NCBI RefSeq assembly: GCF_028769735.1
Contig: NC_088193.1
Span: 5,669,814 to 5,733,813 of the forward strand
From: Zonotrichia leucophrys gambelii
Taxonomy: Eukaryota > Chordata > Aves > Passeriformes > Passerellidae
Length of the DNA: 64,000 nt
Direction of reading: 5' to 3'
The stretch's first letter is position 1. Every line of letters begins with the position of its first letter. Position numbers and translations under genes: made by a program. This document shows positions 1 through 12,152 of this stretch, in pieces. The notes under the pieces are model-generated. The model searched no databases, was not told the origin of the DNA, and saw only the letters and a list, made by a program, of their open reading frames with translations.

Positions 1-568
1 TCAGTGCAAGGAAATGCATCTGCGTTCCTCTTTTATTTGGTGATTAAAAAATGGGGCAGCTGGGGCCACTCATTGCTGACCTGGAGGAAAGCAGGAGGCT
101 TATAAAAACCCTGAGTGCTGCAAGAATTATGAGGTAATTAAAGAAAAATTCAGGCTAGAGCTGGGACCATGTCAATAAAAGCAGGAGGAACTGATGTCAG
201 CCCCATGCAGGATGTGGGGACTGAGGCTCTGCTCTCTGCTCCTGGTGCTGAGCTCCTGGTGGTGCTGAGCTCCTGGTTCCCCCTGGCTGGGATTTGGGAA
301 TTCAGGACACAGAACAGATTCTGGGGCTGGGTGAGCTCTTATTTCCTTGGTGCATTCACCTCTCTGCCTCTCTCGCAAATGTAAATCCCATGTGAGACCC
401 AGCAGTGGATGTTTTATCAAAGCAAGGTGGAGAGCCACCAAAAAAGCAAAAGTTAATGGTTAAAGGGGTGAGGAAAAACCCTTCTGGGGCAGTCAAGGGA
501 AGGTTTCCCCTGTCAACTCTCCCCTAATAATTTCTATCTTCATTAATAAATTTTCCCTATTTGGGACC
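1..568. other. Intergenic, no feature recognised
   Basis: Mixed-composition DNA. Short ORFs (71 and 89 codons, opposite strands) lack any recognisable domain. Confidence 0.6.
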
Positions 569-992
569 TGTGATGGTGTTCACAGGGGTCTCAGGTTGAG
601 GGAAGAGATGAGGATCTGACTCCATGTTTCAGAAGGCTGATTTATTATTTTATTATATATATTATATTAAAACCATACTAAAAGAATAGAAGAAAGGATT
701 TCATCAGAAGGCTGGCTAAGAATAGGACAGCAAAGAATGATAACAAAGATTTGTGGCTCAGGCTCTCTGTCTGAGCCAGCTGACTAGCCATTAATTAATT
801 AATTGGTCTCATGTGGTTGTTCCTAATTAATTGGCCATTAATTAGGAACAACCACATGAGACCAATCACAGATGCACCTGTTGCATTCCACAGCAGCAGA
901 TAATCAATGTTTACATTTTGTTCCTGAGGCCTCTCAGCTTCTCAGGAGGAAAAATCCTAAGGAAAGGATTTTCATAAAAGATGTCTGTGACA
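569..992 (-). mobile_element. Solo ERV LTR (family A)
   Basis: Begins TGTGATGG and ends TGTGACA on the plus strand; the AATAAA-type signals read on the minus strand, so retroviral sense is minus. It shares its overall design (CTGACTCCATG, TTATATTA-rich core, GAGGC-TCTCAG-TTC near the end) with the elements at 2551 and 13839. It contains a perfect 30-bp inverted repeat at 802-866. Confidence 0.7.
802..866. repeat. Perfect 30-bp inverted repeat, 5-bp loop
   Basis: Arms 802-831 and 837-866 are exact reverse complements (each contains GGTCTCATGTGGTTGTTCC or its complement), with loop TGGCC. The related LTRs at 2551 and 13839 have only one arm. Confidence 0.95.
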
Positions 993-2550
993 GGGACCCA
1001 AGCTGCGACTTCACCCTTGAGAAAATCTCAGGTTTTTTGCCTCTTTTCAGGGTCTTTATTCAAATATAAGGCCTTAATGAGAATGATATGGGGAAGCAAT
1101 CCAGCTTCACTGCTTTGTTTCCTGAATATTTCCATCCCAGCTGATGGTATCAGGTTGGTGGGTGTGGGTTTTTCCCCTTTTATGAATGAACATAATAGTT
1201 TTGCAGAAAGGGAGGTGTGAGCTTGGATGTTTTCATCCTTGGATTTTTGTGATCATTAATAAAGCCTGCAGTGCTTTCTGTAAGCACAAGCCAAAAATTT
1301 GGGATGTAACAACTTCCTAGTGGAAAAGAGGATTTTTTTTTTCCAAACTATAAGGTTTTGTAAAGATGACACCTTGATCCTGATAAATTCTTTTCACTTT
1401 ATTTCCAGCTTTTTGTCTTCCTCTTGTAAAAACACTTGCCAGGTATATATTTAGATATATATTTATCATAGATATATATATATCATAGATATATATATAT
1501 ATATCATGCCTGCTTTAAACAAATTGTTAATTAATTTAATGAAATATTTCTGCCTGGTTAAGAGAGAAAAAGTGCAGCTATCTGTCACTGAGAGGGATTT
1601 TGCTGTGAGCTCCTCTTTGCTGTGCACAAAATCAGGTGAGCACATGAGATTTGCCACATCCCCCTGGTCACCCCAGCCTGGGATGGGGGCACCCAGGGAG
1701 GGGGCAGGAGCCAGATCCTTGTGATGAATTCCAGCTGATTTTCCAGCCTGAGCTGTCCAGCCACTCCTGTTGGATTATAAACTGGAACTTTTACAGGCTG
1801 TCTGTGGGGTTTGTGGCTTCCTTTCCCTCTCTCTGTCTCCAAAGTCCATGATTCTTAATAAATCATCCTCTAGCCTGAGCTGAGTCTTGCTGTTTTAAGT
1901 TTAACTAGATTATTTTTTTGCTGATAAGCCAGACTTTGAATTCTACCCAAGATCACGGGTTGGGGCCCATAATATCATGGAGGAGAGGCTGTTCTGGTGA
2001 TCCATCACATGCAGGGGAGCAGCAGCAAGCTCTCAGCTTTCCCTTAGATCAGCAATTAAAGGCACAGCACTGATGGAGCTGGTGAGAGGGAAGAGTCAGG
2101 GCTCCCACCAGATCTGTGGAAAATGGACTGGGATGACAGGAAAATGTTGTGTTATACATCTATTTATTGCACTGCATCAGTGCCAACAACTTCCTGAGGC
2201 TTTGATCCTGACTTCACTCCAAATTTCTCCTCTTCCGTCCAAACAGACCCAAATCCACCCAAGGGTGGGATTGATGTGGAGCAAAGCATTGAGAGAACCT
2301 GCTACACCCTCTTGTTGTTTCCCTCATTCTTCTTTGCCACCACCCTAACACCACAAAAATTTATTTTCCTGGACAGCTCCAGGCAGATGTGTCACGTTTA
2401 AATCCATCATGATCCCATCCTTGTTCTTCCAGCCAGTGCCTGAGCTCCTCTCCCAGTACTGCTGTTGACTTTGGCCTCCTCCTCAGAGCTCAGCCCAGCT
2501 CCCATCACATCCCACAGAGGTGTCCAAGTGTGTTCCTGTAGGATTAACCC
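993..2550. other. Intergenic, nothing recognised except TA-rich patch
   Basis: A short (TA)n patch lies at 1445-1505. The remainder shows no coding signature or familiar repeat. Confidence 0.6.
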
Positions 2551-3066
2551 TGTGGGGTTGGCACAAAGGGAGGAAAATGATGAATCTGACTCCATGTTCT
2601 TAGAAGATTATATTATATTATATTATATTATATTATATTATATTATATTATATTATATTATATTATATTATATTATATTATATTATATTATATTATATTA
2701 TATTATATTATATTATATTTTAATCATACCATGTCATGTCATATCATATTATGCTATACTAAAACTAAACTAAAGAATAAAGAAAGGATAATTACAGAAG
2801 GTTTAACAAGATACTAAAGAAAAACCTGTGACTCGCTCCAGTCCTGACACAGCTGGACCATGATTGGCCATTAAGTTAAAACAATTCACAGGAAACCAAT
2901 CAAACACCCACCTGCTGGATAAACAATCTCCAGACCACCTTCCAAAGCAGCAAAACACAGGAGAAGCAAATGAGATAATATTGTTTTCCTTTTTCTCTGA
3001 GGCTTCTCAGCTTCCCAGGAGAAGAATCCTGGGCAAAGAGGATTTTTCAGAAAATATGATGGTGCC
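2551..3066 (-). mobile_element. Solo ERV LTR (family A-related), with TATTA expansion
   Basis: From TGTGGGGTTGG to about AATATGATGGTG. It is closely similar to 13839-14246 along its length: CTGACTCCATGTTCT, then AGAGAAAGGATA-type sequence, AACAATCTCCA, and GGCTTCTCAG. It differs in a large pentanucleotide array inside it. Confidence 0.65.
2607..2720 (+). repeat. TATTA pentanucleotide array
   Basis: About 22 units of TATTA, expanded from the short TTATATTATATTA core seen unexpanded in the related LTR at 13839-14246. Confidence 0.95.
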
Positions 3067-3194
3067 TGGGGAGCACTGACTTTGATCCTCATTCATGGAG
3101 AAAGTTTCCCAGACTTCAAGATAGACTGGAATCCACAAAAGTGTGAAATAGATTACAGAGCAGTGTAGGTGTATCACTTGGTGAGAAATTGACA

Positions 3195-3590
3195 TTTGGG
3201 GATTTTTTGTGTGGTGTGGATGGAAGCAAGATGGAGGGCACAGGGTGTCCTCCTGAATTTCTTCTTCTTCCTTCTTCTTCTTGGCTTTGGGTGGCATTTT
3301 GTAATTGGGCAGAATTGCAGCTCTTTGGGATCAGTTATTGGGTTAAAAGGGAAAATAATCTAGGAGTCAGTTCTTAATTGGATACTTTAGTCTTAAAAGA
3401 CCTTGTAACAAGAGATTGTTGGCCATTTTGTGCCTTCTAATGAAAAGATGCAGATCTCATTGTTGTAAGACTGCTTTACTGATAAGAAATAATAAACACC
3501 TGAGTCTGGACATGAGTCTGAGTCTCAAGTGCCTTCAGTCCAGACCCAGGGAAAGCAATGGCTCCCCAGCCTGACTCATTCTCCCAGTTT
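3195..3590 (+). mobile_element. ERV LTR (family B), first of tandem pair
   Basis: Contains GGAAGCAAGATGGAGGGCAC, GGTGGCATTTTGTAATTGGG, TTAGTCTTAAAAGACC and the polyadenylation signal AATAAACACCTGAG. Downstream, CCCAGGGAAAGCAATGGCTC recurs after the second copy. Confidence 0.7.
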
Positions 3591-3593
3591 AGG

Positions 3594-3991
3594 TTTTGGG
3601 ATTTTTAGTGCGTTGCTGATGGAAGCAAGATGGAGGGCACAGTGTTTGTCCTGGGTTTCTTCTTCATGCTTCTTCTTCCCTCTTCTCCATGGGTTTGGGT
3701 GGCATTTTGTAATTGGGCAGAAAAGTCCCCAATTGCGGGTTCTGTGGGGTCAGTTACCAGGTTAAAAGGGAAAATAATATCCTATTAATTGGATAGCTTA
3801 GTCTTAAAAGACCGTGTACCAAGAGACTGTTGGCCATTTTGTGCCTTGCTGCTAAACTCATGATTGTGAGACTATTTCACTGACAAGAAATAATAAACAC
3901 CTGAGTATGAACAGGAACTACTGCCTCATGTGCCTTTAATCCAGACCCAGGGAAAGCAATGGCTCCCCAGCCTGACTCATTCTCCCAGTTT
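3594..3991 (+). mobile_element. ERV LTR (family B), second of tandem pair
   Basis: Direct repeat of 3195-3590 including the roughly 50 bp that follow the LTR, with almost no spacer. The polyadenylation signal AATAAACACC is retained. Confidence 0.7.
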
Positions 3992-6900
3992 AGCCTCACA
4001 AACCCCATCCTGCAGTCCCAGCACCCCCCTGCATGGGGATGGCACATTTTTTATCTCACTTGGCCCAGCAGGCCACACATTCCTGCAGTGCAGGGGTCGG
4101 GAGGCAGCTCCCAGAGTCACACACATCAGTCAGATTGCTGTGTTGGGAAATCTGTGCTGCTGCCCAGCTGGGGGCTGGAGACCAGCCAGGGGCTCTGTGG
4201 GAAGGCAAGATGGAAGACACGGTGAAGCTCTGCCTTCATGGGAATTTGTCTTTCTTTTGCTTTTTTTTTTTTTTGTTGTTTAGTTTTTCTTTTTGGGGGG
4301 AAGTTTTAATCCACCACGATGCCATTTTTGGTTTTGTGCAGCTGAGGCAGGTCAGGGGCTGTGAGCTGGAGGCATCTGTGCTGTCCATGCTGATTCCTGA
4401 TGCAGCACCAGCACCGTCCCCTCGGAGAGTTCTGCAACAGATCAGTGTGGCTGGGCCCAGCTCAGGTGTGGGCTGTGCTCCTCTCCTTTGAATCACCTTG
4501 CAGGGACACTGGCAGATCCCCTGTGGGATCTGGGGGGTCCTGGATGCCCTCCCAGCTCTCCTCACTGCAGCCATCACTTCATGATTGAATTCCCAAGGTG
4601 GATCCCTCAAGGAGGGGGAGAGCTGCACCACGTATCTGCTGATGGATGTGTGTTTTCCTTGGCCTCCTCTGCCTCGTGGCTGCTGGATAGTTATCTGAGT
4701 GATGAATTCATCTGCCCAGGGACCCCTGAATCGTGGGGCAGAGGGAAAGCATCTGTCAGAGCAGCTTGGCGTGAGGGAGAAGGAACAACAGAGAGGAGAG
4801 GGGTGGTGGTTGCACATCAAAGCCGTGTCTCTGTTTTCCAAGCCCATATTTCTCCTAGCCTATCTCCTGGATTCCATCTGGCTGTGCTGAAAGCAGGCAC
4901 AAGCCAGGGGCCTGGTGTGTTCCAGGCAGAGATTTTGAATTCCAGCTCTGCTGGGCATGCAGCTTTCCTCATTGCCTGTCCTGCCAGGGGTGGTTTTTCC
5001 ATGGCAGTGCTGCAGCTCCAGGGCACTGCCACAGGGGAATGTGACAGGAAATTCCTCTGACTGCCCTGGAGGCTCAGAGACCTTGGCTTGGAGTCAAAGA
5101 CACCTGTGCCTTTGATTTTAGCCCATGGAAACAATTACCAACTTTGTGTGAAGGGTTACAAGCCACAAGAGTTTGAATAGAATGATAGTGAATTAATCAT
5201 GGGGTGAAAATGTAGAATTTTGGGGGTTTTAGAATGGGGGTTCAAGAGGCAAGATGGAGGAATCTGGGCGTGTTCTGTCTTTCTGCTTCTTCTTGGCCTC
5301 CATCTTCTGCTGTGATGGTGGCACTTTTGGATTGGTTTAGAGTAGGGACAGACTGTCTAACATAGGTGATAGGTATTGGGAAATTATTGTAAATAAAGTA
5401 CAGGTAGTTTTTAGTATAAAAAGATAACACCACCCTGAGGGCGGCCAGAGTGCCATGAACCAACGTGCTGGACAGATCTCAGCAGGTTGGAAAAGGAATT
5501 TTATAGATAACAGAAAATAAACAACCTTGAAGAACCAGAGCCAAGGAACTCTGTCTTCTTCTTCGGTCTCAGGGCTGGGGAAAAAAAGACTTTCCAACCC
5601 CTCAGGGTCATCTCAACACCAGAGACCCCATCAGGAGGGACACTGGTGTCCCAGCTTGGGTCACACACAGAGCCCTGCTGTGGAACCCCAGGCTGCTCCT
5701 TTAGAGCCAGCAGCTTGCTGAGCTCACAGAGTCCAGCAGCAGGAGAGAGCTGAGCCCTCATCCCTGTGCCTGTGCATGCAGAGGTGTGGGGTTGCACAGG
5801 TGAGGACCCTTCTTCCCCTAAAGCACCTGGGACACGCTGCCTGCTTGGATCTGGAGCCTTTTCTCAGGGCTGAGTGGCCCAGCAGGAGCCTGAAGCTCAC
5901 AGAGTGGGACCATGGGCTTCACCTCCCCTGTAAGGAGATGCAGGCAGGGATGTCTGTGACTGCTGAAACTCAAATACCCCTCAGGAACAGGCTTGGGCTT
6001 GGATTTATTTCATGAAATTGATAACATGTCTCTGATGGAGAGAGGGATGGAACAAATCCAGGGCAGGGATGCAGGGCCAAGCACTCCTGGGGTGTGAGGA
6101 AGGTGCAGGTCGGTATGGAGAGTTGTTTGGAGAGAGATCTGGACCCTGTTTCTGTGCTATACTGCTCTGAAAACAAGCCCCTTTCTTTTCTTCCCAAATC
6201 CAGGGTCCGAAAGTGAAACCATCATCCCAAGTGGTCTGACAGGAGCTGTGGGGAGCAGCCTTGGTCTCTCTGAGCTGTGTCCCAGGGCAGGCTGTGTCAA
6301 AGACAGCAAACCCTCATCACCTCAGCCTTTGGGCTGCCATCAGAAAGCTCAGCACATCCCCCTGGACCTCCTGGAGATCATCTGGGTGTCACAGCAGTAG
6401 GAAAAAAAGCAGGCAAATGGGTTAAATTTCTTCTTCCCCACAATCTCCAAGCGTTCATGACGGGACCTTTTGCCAGCATTGTGCAATGCTGGCTCAGGTT
6501 TTGCTTGAACTTTAGTCCTGCTTTAATGCATGCCACAGTAACCTCCAGGGAAAGGAATGTTGCTGATTCCTGACTAAAACTGTGATCAAAACCTCTCAGC
6601 TCCTTCCCAGGCCATTGTTGTGTGTCCTGTCAGCAGTGTCCCCAGGGCAAGGGCAGCTGTGTACCTGGATCAGGAGTGTTCCTTCAGCCCTGCAGAGTGA
6701 TCCTGCAGATGCTTTGGAAAATCAGCATTGTCCCCATGGCTTCCAGCGCCCCAGAACAACAGTGAAGTCTCAGATGTTTGTTTGTTTGCTTGTTTTGGCA
6801 AGAGGAAAAAGGGCCAATGGAAGTTTAGGGAAGTGCATCATGCATCCTTCATCTGGCTCTGGGAACGCCGCTCCCCACTTCCTTCCCTTATCAATTAATG

Positions 6901-7974
6901 AGGTGGTTAATGAGGGAAAGGACAGCAAAAATCACCAGCCAGGGATCAGGCATTACTGCTGGAGTCCTTCAGGGCCTGATTCCAGGGCCAGCCAGCTCCA
7001 GGAATGCTGAATTTTAGGAGGATCCCTGTACTCACCCAGCTCATCCAGGTGGGAGGTGCAAGAGCTGGTTTGGAGGATTCTTCCAGATAATTTGGCCCAT
7101 GGCTCCATTCCCTCAAGGCAGGAGATGAAGGACAGTGAGCCCACAGGCACCAGACAGGCAGGAGTGGAAGCTTTTCACTCTTTTTTTTTTGGAAGATTGG
7201 GAGCAGGAGAGGAGAAAGCCAAGGGTTCACACGGGCAAGGAGGGTGCACAGTGCACATGTGCTGCCCAGATTTCAGCCATCCAGACCCCCTTCCAGGACA
7301 GAGCAGCCCTCCACCAGCCTTCCAATGGCACTTTTAGCTGGCAGTGATGACAAACTGCATGTGACAATCTCAGCTGGCTCTCTCCTGGAAGAGGCCTTTG
7401 CTGTCCCACCACTCCAGAACATTCTCCAGGGACATTTCCAGCCCTGACAGTTCTCCCAGGGCCTCTCAAGATTATCTGTTTCTCCTGAGCCCAGTTCCCT
7501 GCAGTCCAGTGTCCATCCAAGCTGGAGATGGAGAATTTGACAGGAGGGAAAGCAATGCCAGGGGTTGGAATTGGGCTCTGGTTGGGGTTTTCTCTCCCTT
7601 AGTCATTTGGGGTTCTTGTTAAAATCCAATTTATGAACATCATTGGGTCAAGCCAATCTCCATGTGCTCATGGCAGTGAAGTTGGGTTTGCAAGGGGATG
7701 AGGAAGACAAATGCTGTATGAAGGACCTTAATTTACCTGCCAGGATAGCTCTGGGTGTGGATCCAGGATCCCTGCTCTGAGAGCAGCCCTGAGGGGTGAA
7801 AACATTTATTTCTCCATCTCCAAACCCACCATTTTTAAGCCCTTTTAAGGCATTTGCAGATGAGGCAAAGTCATTTAAATGATGCAGATTATCTAAAGAC
7901 CCTTTCCAAACTTGCCTGCAGTCGGAGAAACCGTGATTTATATGGACTTGGATCCTACAGGAGTCCTTCAGAAG
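3992..7974. other. Intergenic, only an LTR at 5190-5575 recognised
   Basis: ORFs of up to about 200 codons at 4236-4847 lack conserved domains, splice support or codon bias and overlap ORFs on the other strand. Confidence 0.55.
5190..5575 (+). mobile_element. ERV LTR (family C)
   Basis: Contains AGGCAAGATGGAGGAATCTG, TTGGATTGGTTTAGAGTAG, TTAGTATAAAAAGATAACAC (TATA-like), CCCTGAGGGCGG and AATAAACAACC before CTCTGTCTTCTTCTTCGGTC. This is an arrangement I recognise from songbird LTRs. Boundaries are approximate. Confidence 0.6.
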
Positions 7975-8308
7975 AGAGAAGAAGGGAAGGGAAGGGAAGG
8001 GAAGGGAAGGGAAGGGAAGGAAGGAAGGGAAGGGAGGGAAGGAAAGGAAGGAAGGAAGGAAGGAAGGAAGGGAAGGGAGGAAGGAAGGAAGGAAGGGAGG
8101 GAAGGGAAGGAAGGAGGAAAGAAGGGAAGGAGGAAGGGAAGGGAAGGGAAGGGAAGAAGGAGGAAGAGGGAAGGAAGGAAGGAAGAGAAGAAGAGAAGAG
8201 AAGAGAAGAGAAGAGAAGAGAAGAGAAGAGAAGAGAAGAGAAGAGAAGAGAAGAGAAGAGAAGAGAAGAGAAGAGAAGAGAAGAGAAGAGAAGAGAAGAG
8301 AAGAGAAA
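7975..8308 (+). repeat. Long polypurine microsatellite
   Basis: About 330 bp of G and A only: GGGAA/GGAAG units to about 8180, then GAGAA units to 8308. Confidence 0.95.
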
Positions 8309-9140
8309 TTTGATCTAATAAATCCCCAAGGACTGAGTTTTGGTGGATTTACTCATTCAGATCCTGTATTTGTGTGCTGCAGGTTAAACCAGGGTGTCCA
8401 TGTTCTGCAGGCTTGCAGAAAAGTGGGAATTGAGCCTGGAGGAAAGAACCAACACAAAAGCAGCAAACACACAATTCCTACAACCCCTCTGTGTATATCT
8501 GAATTAAAGCATGCATCCCCTCCTCCCTGGCCCAGGAAGGACCACACTGTGTCCCTTGTTTGTCACCCTCCAGAGCGTGGCACCACCGTCCTGCCCCAGG
8601 CTGGGCATGGCCATTGTGATCCACACAATGGGGATGGAGAGTGAATGGAAAATGAATGGAAAATGATCTCCTGTGTTGAGCTGACAAGCAGCTCTCTGTT
8701 CCCCAGGCAAGCTCCCAGCTCCTGGGTGAAGGGAGCTTTCCCACCCCAGGAAATCCCTGCTTTGATCTTCCCAGAGCTGCATTGCTGCTTCTTACAGCTC
8801 CTGGATTATTCAGTACTTTAACAAATAGAGAGGAGGAGGAAAATATTCTTTTAAAGCATTATTTACTGGTGGTTCTTGAGGAGTCTCCCACCAAATCTCC
8901 TTGTAGGAGTATGGCAAGGGAACAGAGAGGAGGAAGAGCCTTCTGGAACATCCAGGCTGCTGGATGATACCCACAGGAGCTTTGTCTTTTCCCTAAACCA
9001 TCTCAGCCACTTCTTAGAATGGTGAGGCCACAAATCCACCCAGGATTTGTAGAGGGCACAAATCCATCCAGGGTGTGTAGAGGACACTGGGGTTTAGCAT
9101 TTTCCATGCCATGTTTTGCATGTTCCAGAACCAAGGAACC

Positions 9141-9990
9141 CCAGAATGGTTTGGGTTGGAAGGAACCTCAACACTCATTCCTACCAAGGGCAGGGACACC
9201 CTTCCCTAGACAGTGTCTTGGTTTGAACAGACAGGTGTCTGCTAGGAAGGCAGGAGCCTCTCCTGAAATGGAAAATGTAAACCCCCTCCCTCTGAATTGT
9301 TATAATTTGGAAATTAAGAGGCTCTCAGGCAAAGATATGGGAGTAGGAGTAACAGTTCTTTATTAGGGAAGAAAAAATAAAATAAAATAAAAATGCAGTA
9401 ATACAAAACAACCCTGCCAGAGTCAGACCATGCCCTGCCCCCTGTGTGTCAGGGGGTGTCCCAGCCCCATCCCATGGGGGCTCAGCCCTCCTGCAGTGCC
9501 AGCTGTGGCTCTGCTGCAGCAGGGATCCTGCACAAGGGGGGAGTTTTCCTCTGCAGCTCCAGGGCTGCTGCAGATGGGCCTGGGCTCCCTCTGGCCATGC
9601 AGGGCAGCAGAAAGCTGCTCCTCTGGCAATGCAGGGGGCAAAGGCTGCTGGGGTGTCCCAAAGCTCAGATTGGATCCAGGTAGGAATGCTTGGCTCCTCC
9701 CCTGGGCGGAGCATCTCCCCATGGGATGCTGGGATTGGATCAGCCCTGCAGGGACACTCAGTGGCCACGGACAGAAGATAATTAATCATTAATAATTAAC
9801 AGCAGATATCTCCTGGAGGGAGGATTGGCTGTGGGAGAGATAAAGAAAACTGCCCCATGAACAGCAGAGAACTGCCCCAGCTCTGACAGATGGGGATAGA
9901 ATGCACACCCCAGACACATCTTCCAACCTGAGACAGTCAGGTATCTCCAAGCCCTGTCCAACCTGGCCTTGAACATTCCAGGAAGTGGGA
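9141..9990 (-). mobile_element. CR1 LINE 3' fragment, interrupted by an LTR
   Basis: The left part (9141-9213) holds AATGGTTTGGGTTGGAAGG and GGGCAGGGACACCCTTCC. The right part (9936-9990) resumes with CCAAGCCCTGTCCAACCTGG and CCTTGAACATTCCAGG. Together they follow the CR1 3' consensus, with an LTR in between. Confidence 0.75.
9214..9935 (-). mobile_element. Solo ERV LTR (family D), copy 1
   Basis: About 722 bp, TGTCTTGGTTTG to GAGACA. The polyadenylation signal AATAAAGAACTG reads on the minus strand. It is nearly identical to 18268-19001 and, inverted, to 26177-26894, especially in the GC-rich 9420-9780 block. It is inserted in a CR1 fragment. Confidence 0.75.
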
Positions 9991-11425
9991 TATTAGCTGA
10001 GTAATAAACGGGATTTGGTGACTGTACATGAACTATGTATGACCATGGGATGAGGTTTCTCTTAGCTGATGCCATCCCAGAATTGTTACAGATTACATCC
10101 CCTCCCTGCCCAGCCTGCAAGCCCTGTCTGCCTGCCTGTGATGCATCCCATGGTAACGTGGAACAGGGAGCAACTGTGGGAAAGGAGCTGTAAAGAAAAT
10201 TATCTGGCCTGTTTCTCTGCAGAAGTGCCAGGAGGAAGGGGCTGCGATGAAGGAGATCTGAGCCCTCTTCCACAGGGCCCCTCCAAGTGTCTCATGGCCC
10301 CTCCAATTAAATTGCAGTTTGCACACTGGTGCAGTCTGGCTGACTGGGGGTGGCTCTGGTTTGGGGAAAGTGAAGGCAGGACAGGATTTTTGCACAACAA
10401 CTTTATGTCAACTGCCAAGCCCATTTTCTCAAGTTTTCTATTTATTTTTTAACGTACTTTTGAGGGATGGCCAAACTTAAAAAACTTTAGCCCAAAAGGA
10501 ATTGTATCCAAAGAATTTATGAGCAACTTAAAAAGAGAAGGCAGTGAGAAGAAACTGAAAGCCAGATGTAACTGCAGTTTTAGATGGCTTTTAGTTTAGT
10601 TTCAGACTTTTTTAGGGGCTCTGACAGGGAACTGTTGGATTTTTGCAACGGGTCTGTAATCGGGTATTGAGGCAACTGTGAACTTTTGATCACTTATTTC
10701 TTGGTCTTCTGCCCACATCCAAAAGGGAGTATCTGACCATCTCGTTGACCTCTTGCTTTTAGATGCTGAGATGAAGAAGAGAACAGCAGGAATCAGCAGA
10801 AATGCTGTGAAGACAAAGATTCAGGAGCTGTGAGACACCCCGAGCAGCACAGAGACCTGCTCTGCTTGGATGCACATCCCAGGGAAGGAGCTGCAAAGAA
10901 AGGAATTATTCCAATTAAACAGTCAGCAAGGCCTGGTGTGGTATTTACCTCATTACACTCACACCCTGAATGGAGTGGTCTGGGAGCAAAGCTTGGCTCT
11001 GCTGAGGGAGGATCAGCAGAGGGGTGAGCTGAGCAGGGAAGGTCCCTGCTCACAACAGGGACAAGTGGCTTTGGATGGGGACAAAACAACCCCCAGGAAT
11101 TGGAGGGAGCTCCTGCAACACCAGCAAGAGCTCCTTCAGCAAGAACATCTTGGGTGGGTTAAGGGATGAGGCTGAGAGATGTTCAAGGCTCAGGATGTCC
11201 CCATTACAAAGAAGGGCTCGGATCTTCTTAAACTGGCATCATTTTTCAGGGAGAAATCAGTAACAGCACCACAACAGGATCCAAGGATTAAATAGAAATC
11301 TCAACTAAACTAGGACAGAGGAGACTTGCACTGCTTACATGGAAAATGATAAGGGATAATTAGGATAGGGCAAGGACATCGGCATCCTCTGCTGCTCCTT
11401 TTCCTCTTCTTTGAAGAAAGGCAGA

Positions 11426-11655
11426 AATCACAGAACCACAGGATGATTTGGGTTGAAAAGGACCTCAAAATCACCCAGCTCTCTGCCATGGCAGGGACAC
11501 CTTCCACTGTCCCAGGTTGCTCCAAGCTCCATCCAACCTGCCCTTGGGCACTGCCAGGGATCCAGGGGCAGCCACAGCTGCTCTGGGCACCCTGTGCCAG
11601 GGCCTGCCCACCCTCACAGCCAGAAATTCCTTCCCAATATCTCATCTAACCCTGC
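11426..11655 (-). mobile_element. CR1 LINE 3' fragment
   Basis: ATGATTTGGGTTGAAAAGG, GGCAGGGACACCTTCCACTG, AGGTTGCTCCAAGCTCCATC and ATATCTCATCTAACCCTGCC follow the CR1 3' consensus in reverse orientation. Confidence 0.8.
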
Positions 11656-12083
11656 CCTCTGGCAAAACCCATCAGTCCATGCTGACATGGTGCCCAAGCT
11701 GGGCAGAGCAGCCTCCTCCTCCTCCTCCTCCCTCCCTGCCCTGTGCCCTGTCAGCAGCAGGGCCTGGTGCTCTCCAGTGTGTTCAGCTCTATTCTGTGTC
11801 CTGCCAGAGGCTGTTATTAAGAAATGAGGCTCTGCCTTTTCATCATTCCTGCGAGCGTCTGTCTGATGTCATTCTGTCTGGCAAGCAAGCCATCAAAAAA
11901 AGGCTCCCCTGGGAGAAATTTCTCAAACAAACAGCCAGCAAAGAAAAAAAATAATAACCCATTAAACATCATAAAATGCAAAACCCCACAGCATCTTCCT
12001 GATAGACGTGAAGGCAGCATAGCCCTGACTCCAAGCACAGAAAGGTGCGCAGGGCAGGGATGTGCTCTGTGCTTACCTGGCTG

Positions 12084-12152
12084 ATTATCCTTAATTGAAT
12101 TGAATATCCTTAATTGAATTGAATATCCTAAATTGAATTGAATATCCTTAAC
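12084..12152 (+). repeat. 22-bp tandem repeat, three units
   Basis: ATCCTTAATTGAATTGAAT repeated three times with minor changes. Confidence 0.85.

Noticed and set aside
7854..8318. Highly charged (Lys/Glu/Arg/Gly) ORFs
   Set aside because: Translation of the polypurine microsatellite.
9325..9789. Repeated 100-150-codon ORFs shared at 9.4, 18.5 and 26.3 kb
   Set aside because: They lie inside LTRs in both orientations. Similarity among them reflects the transposon, not a gene family.
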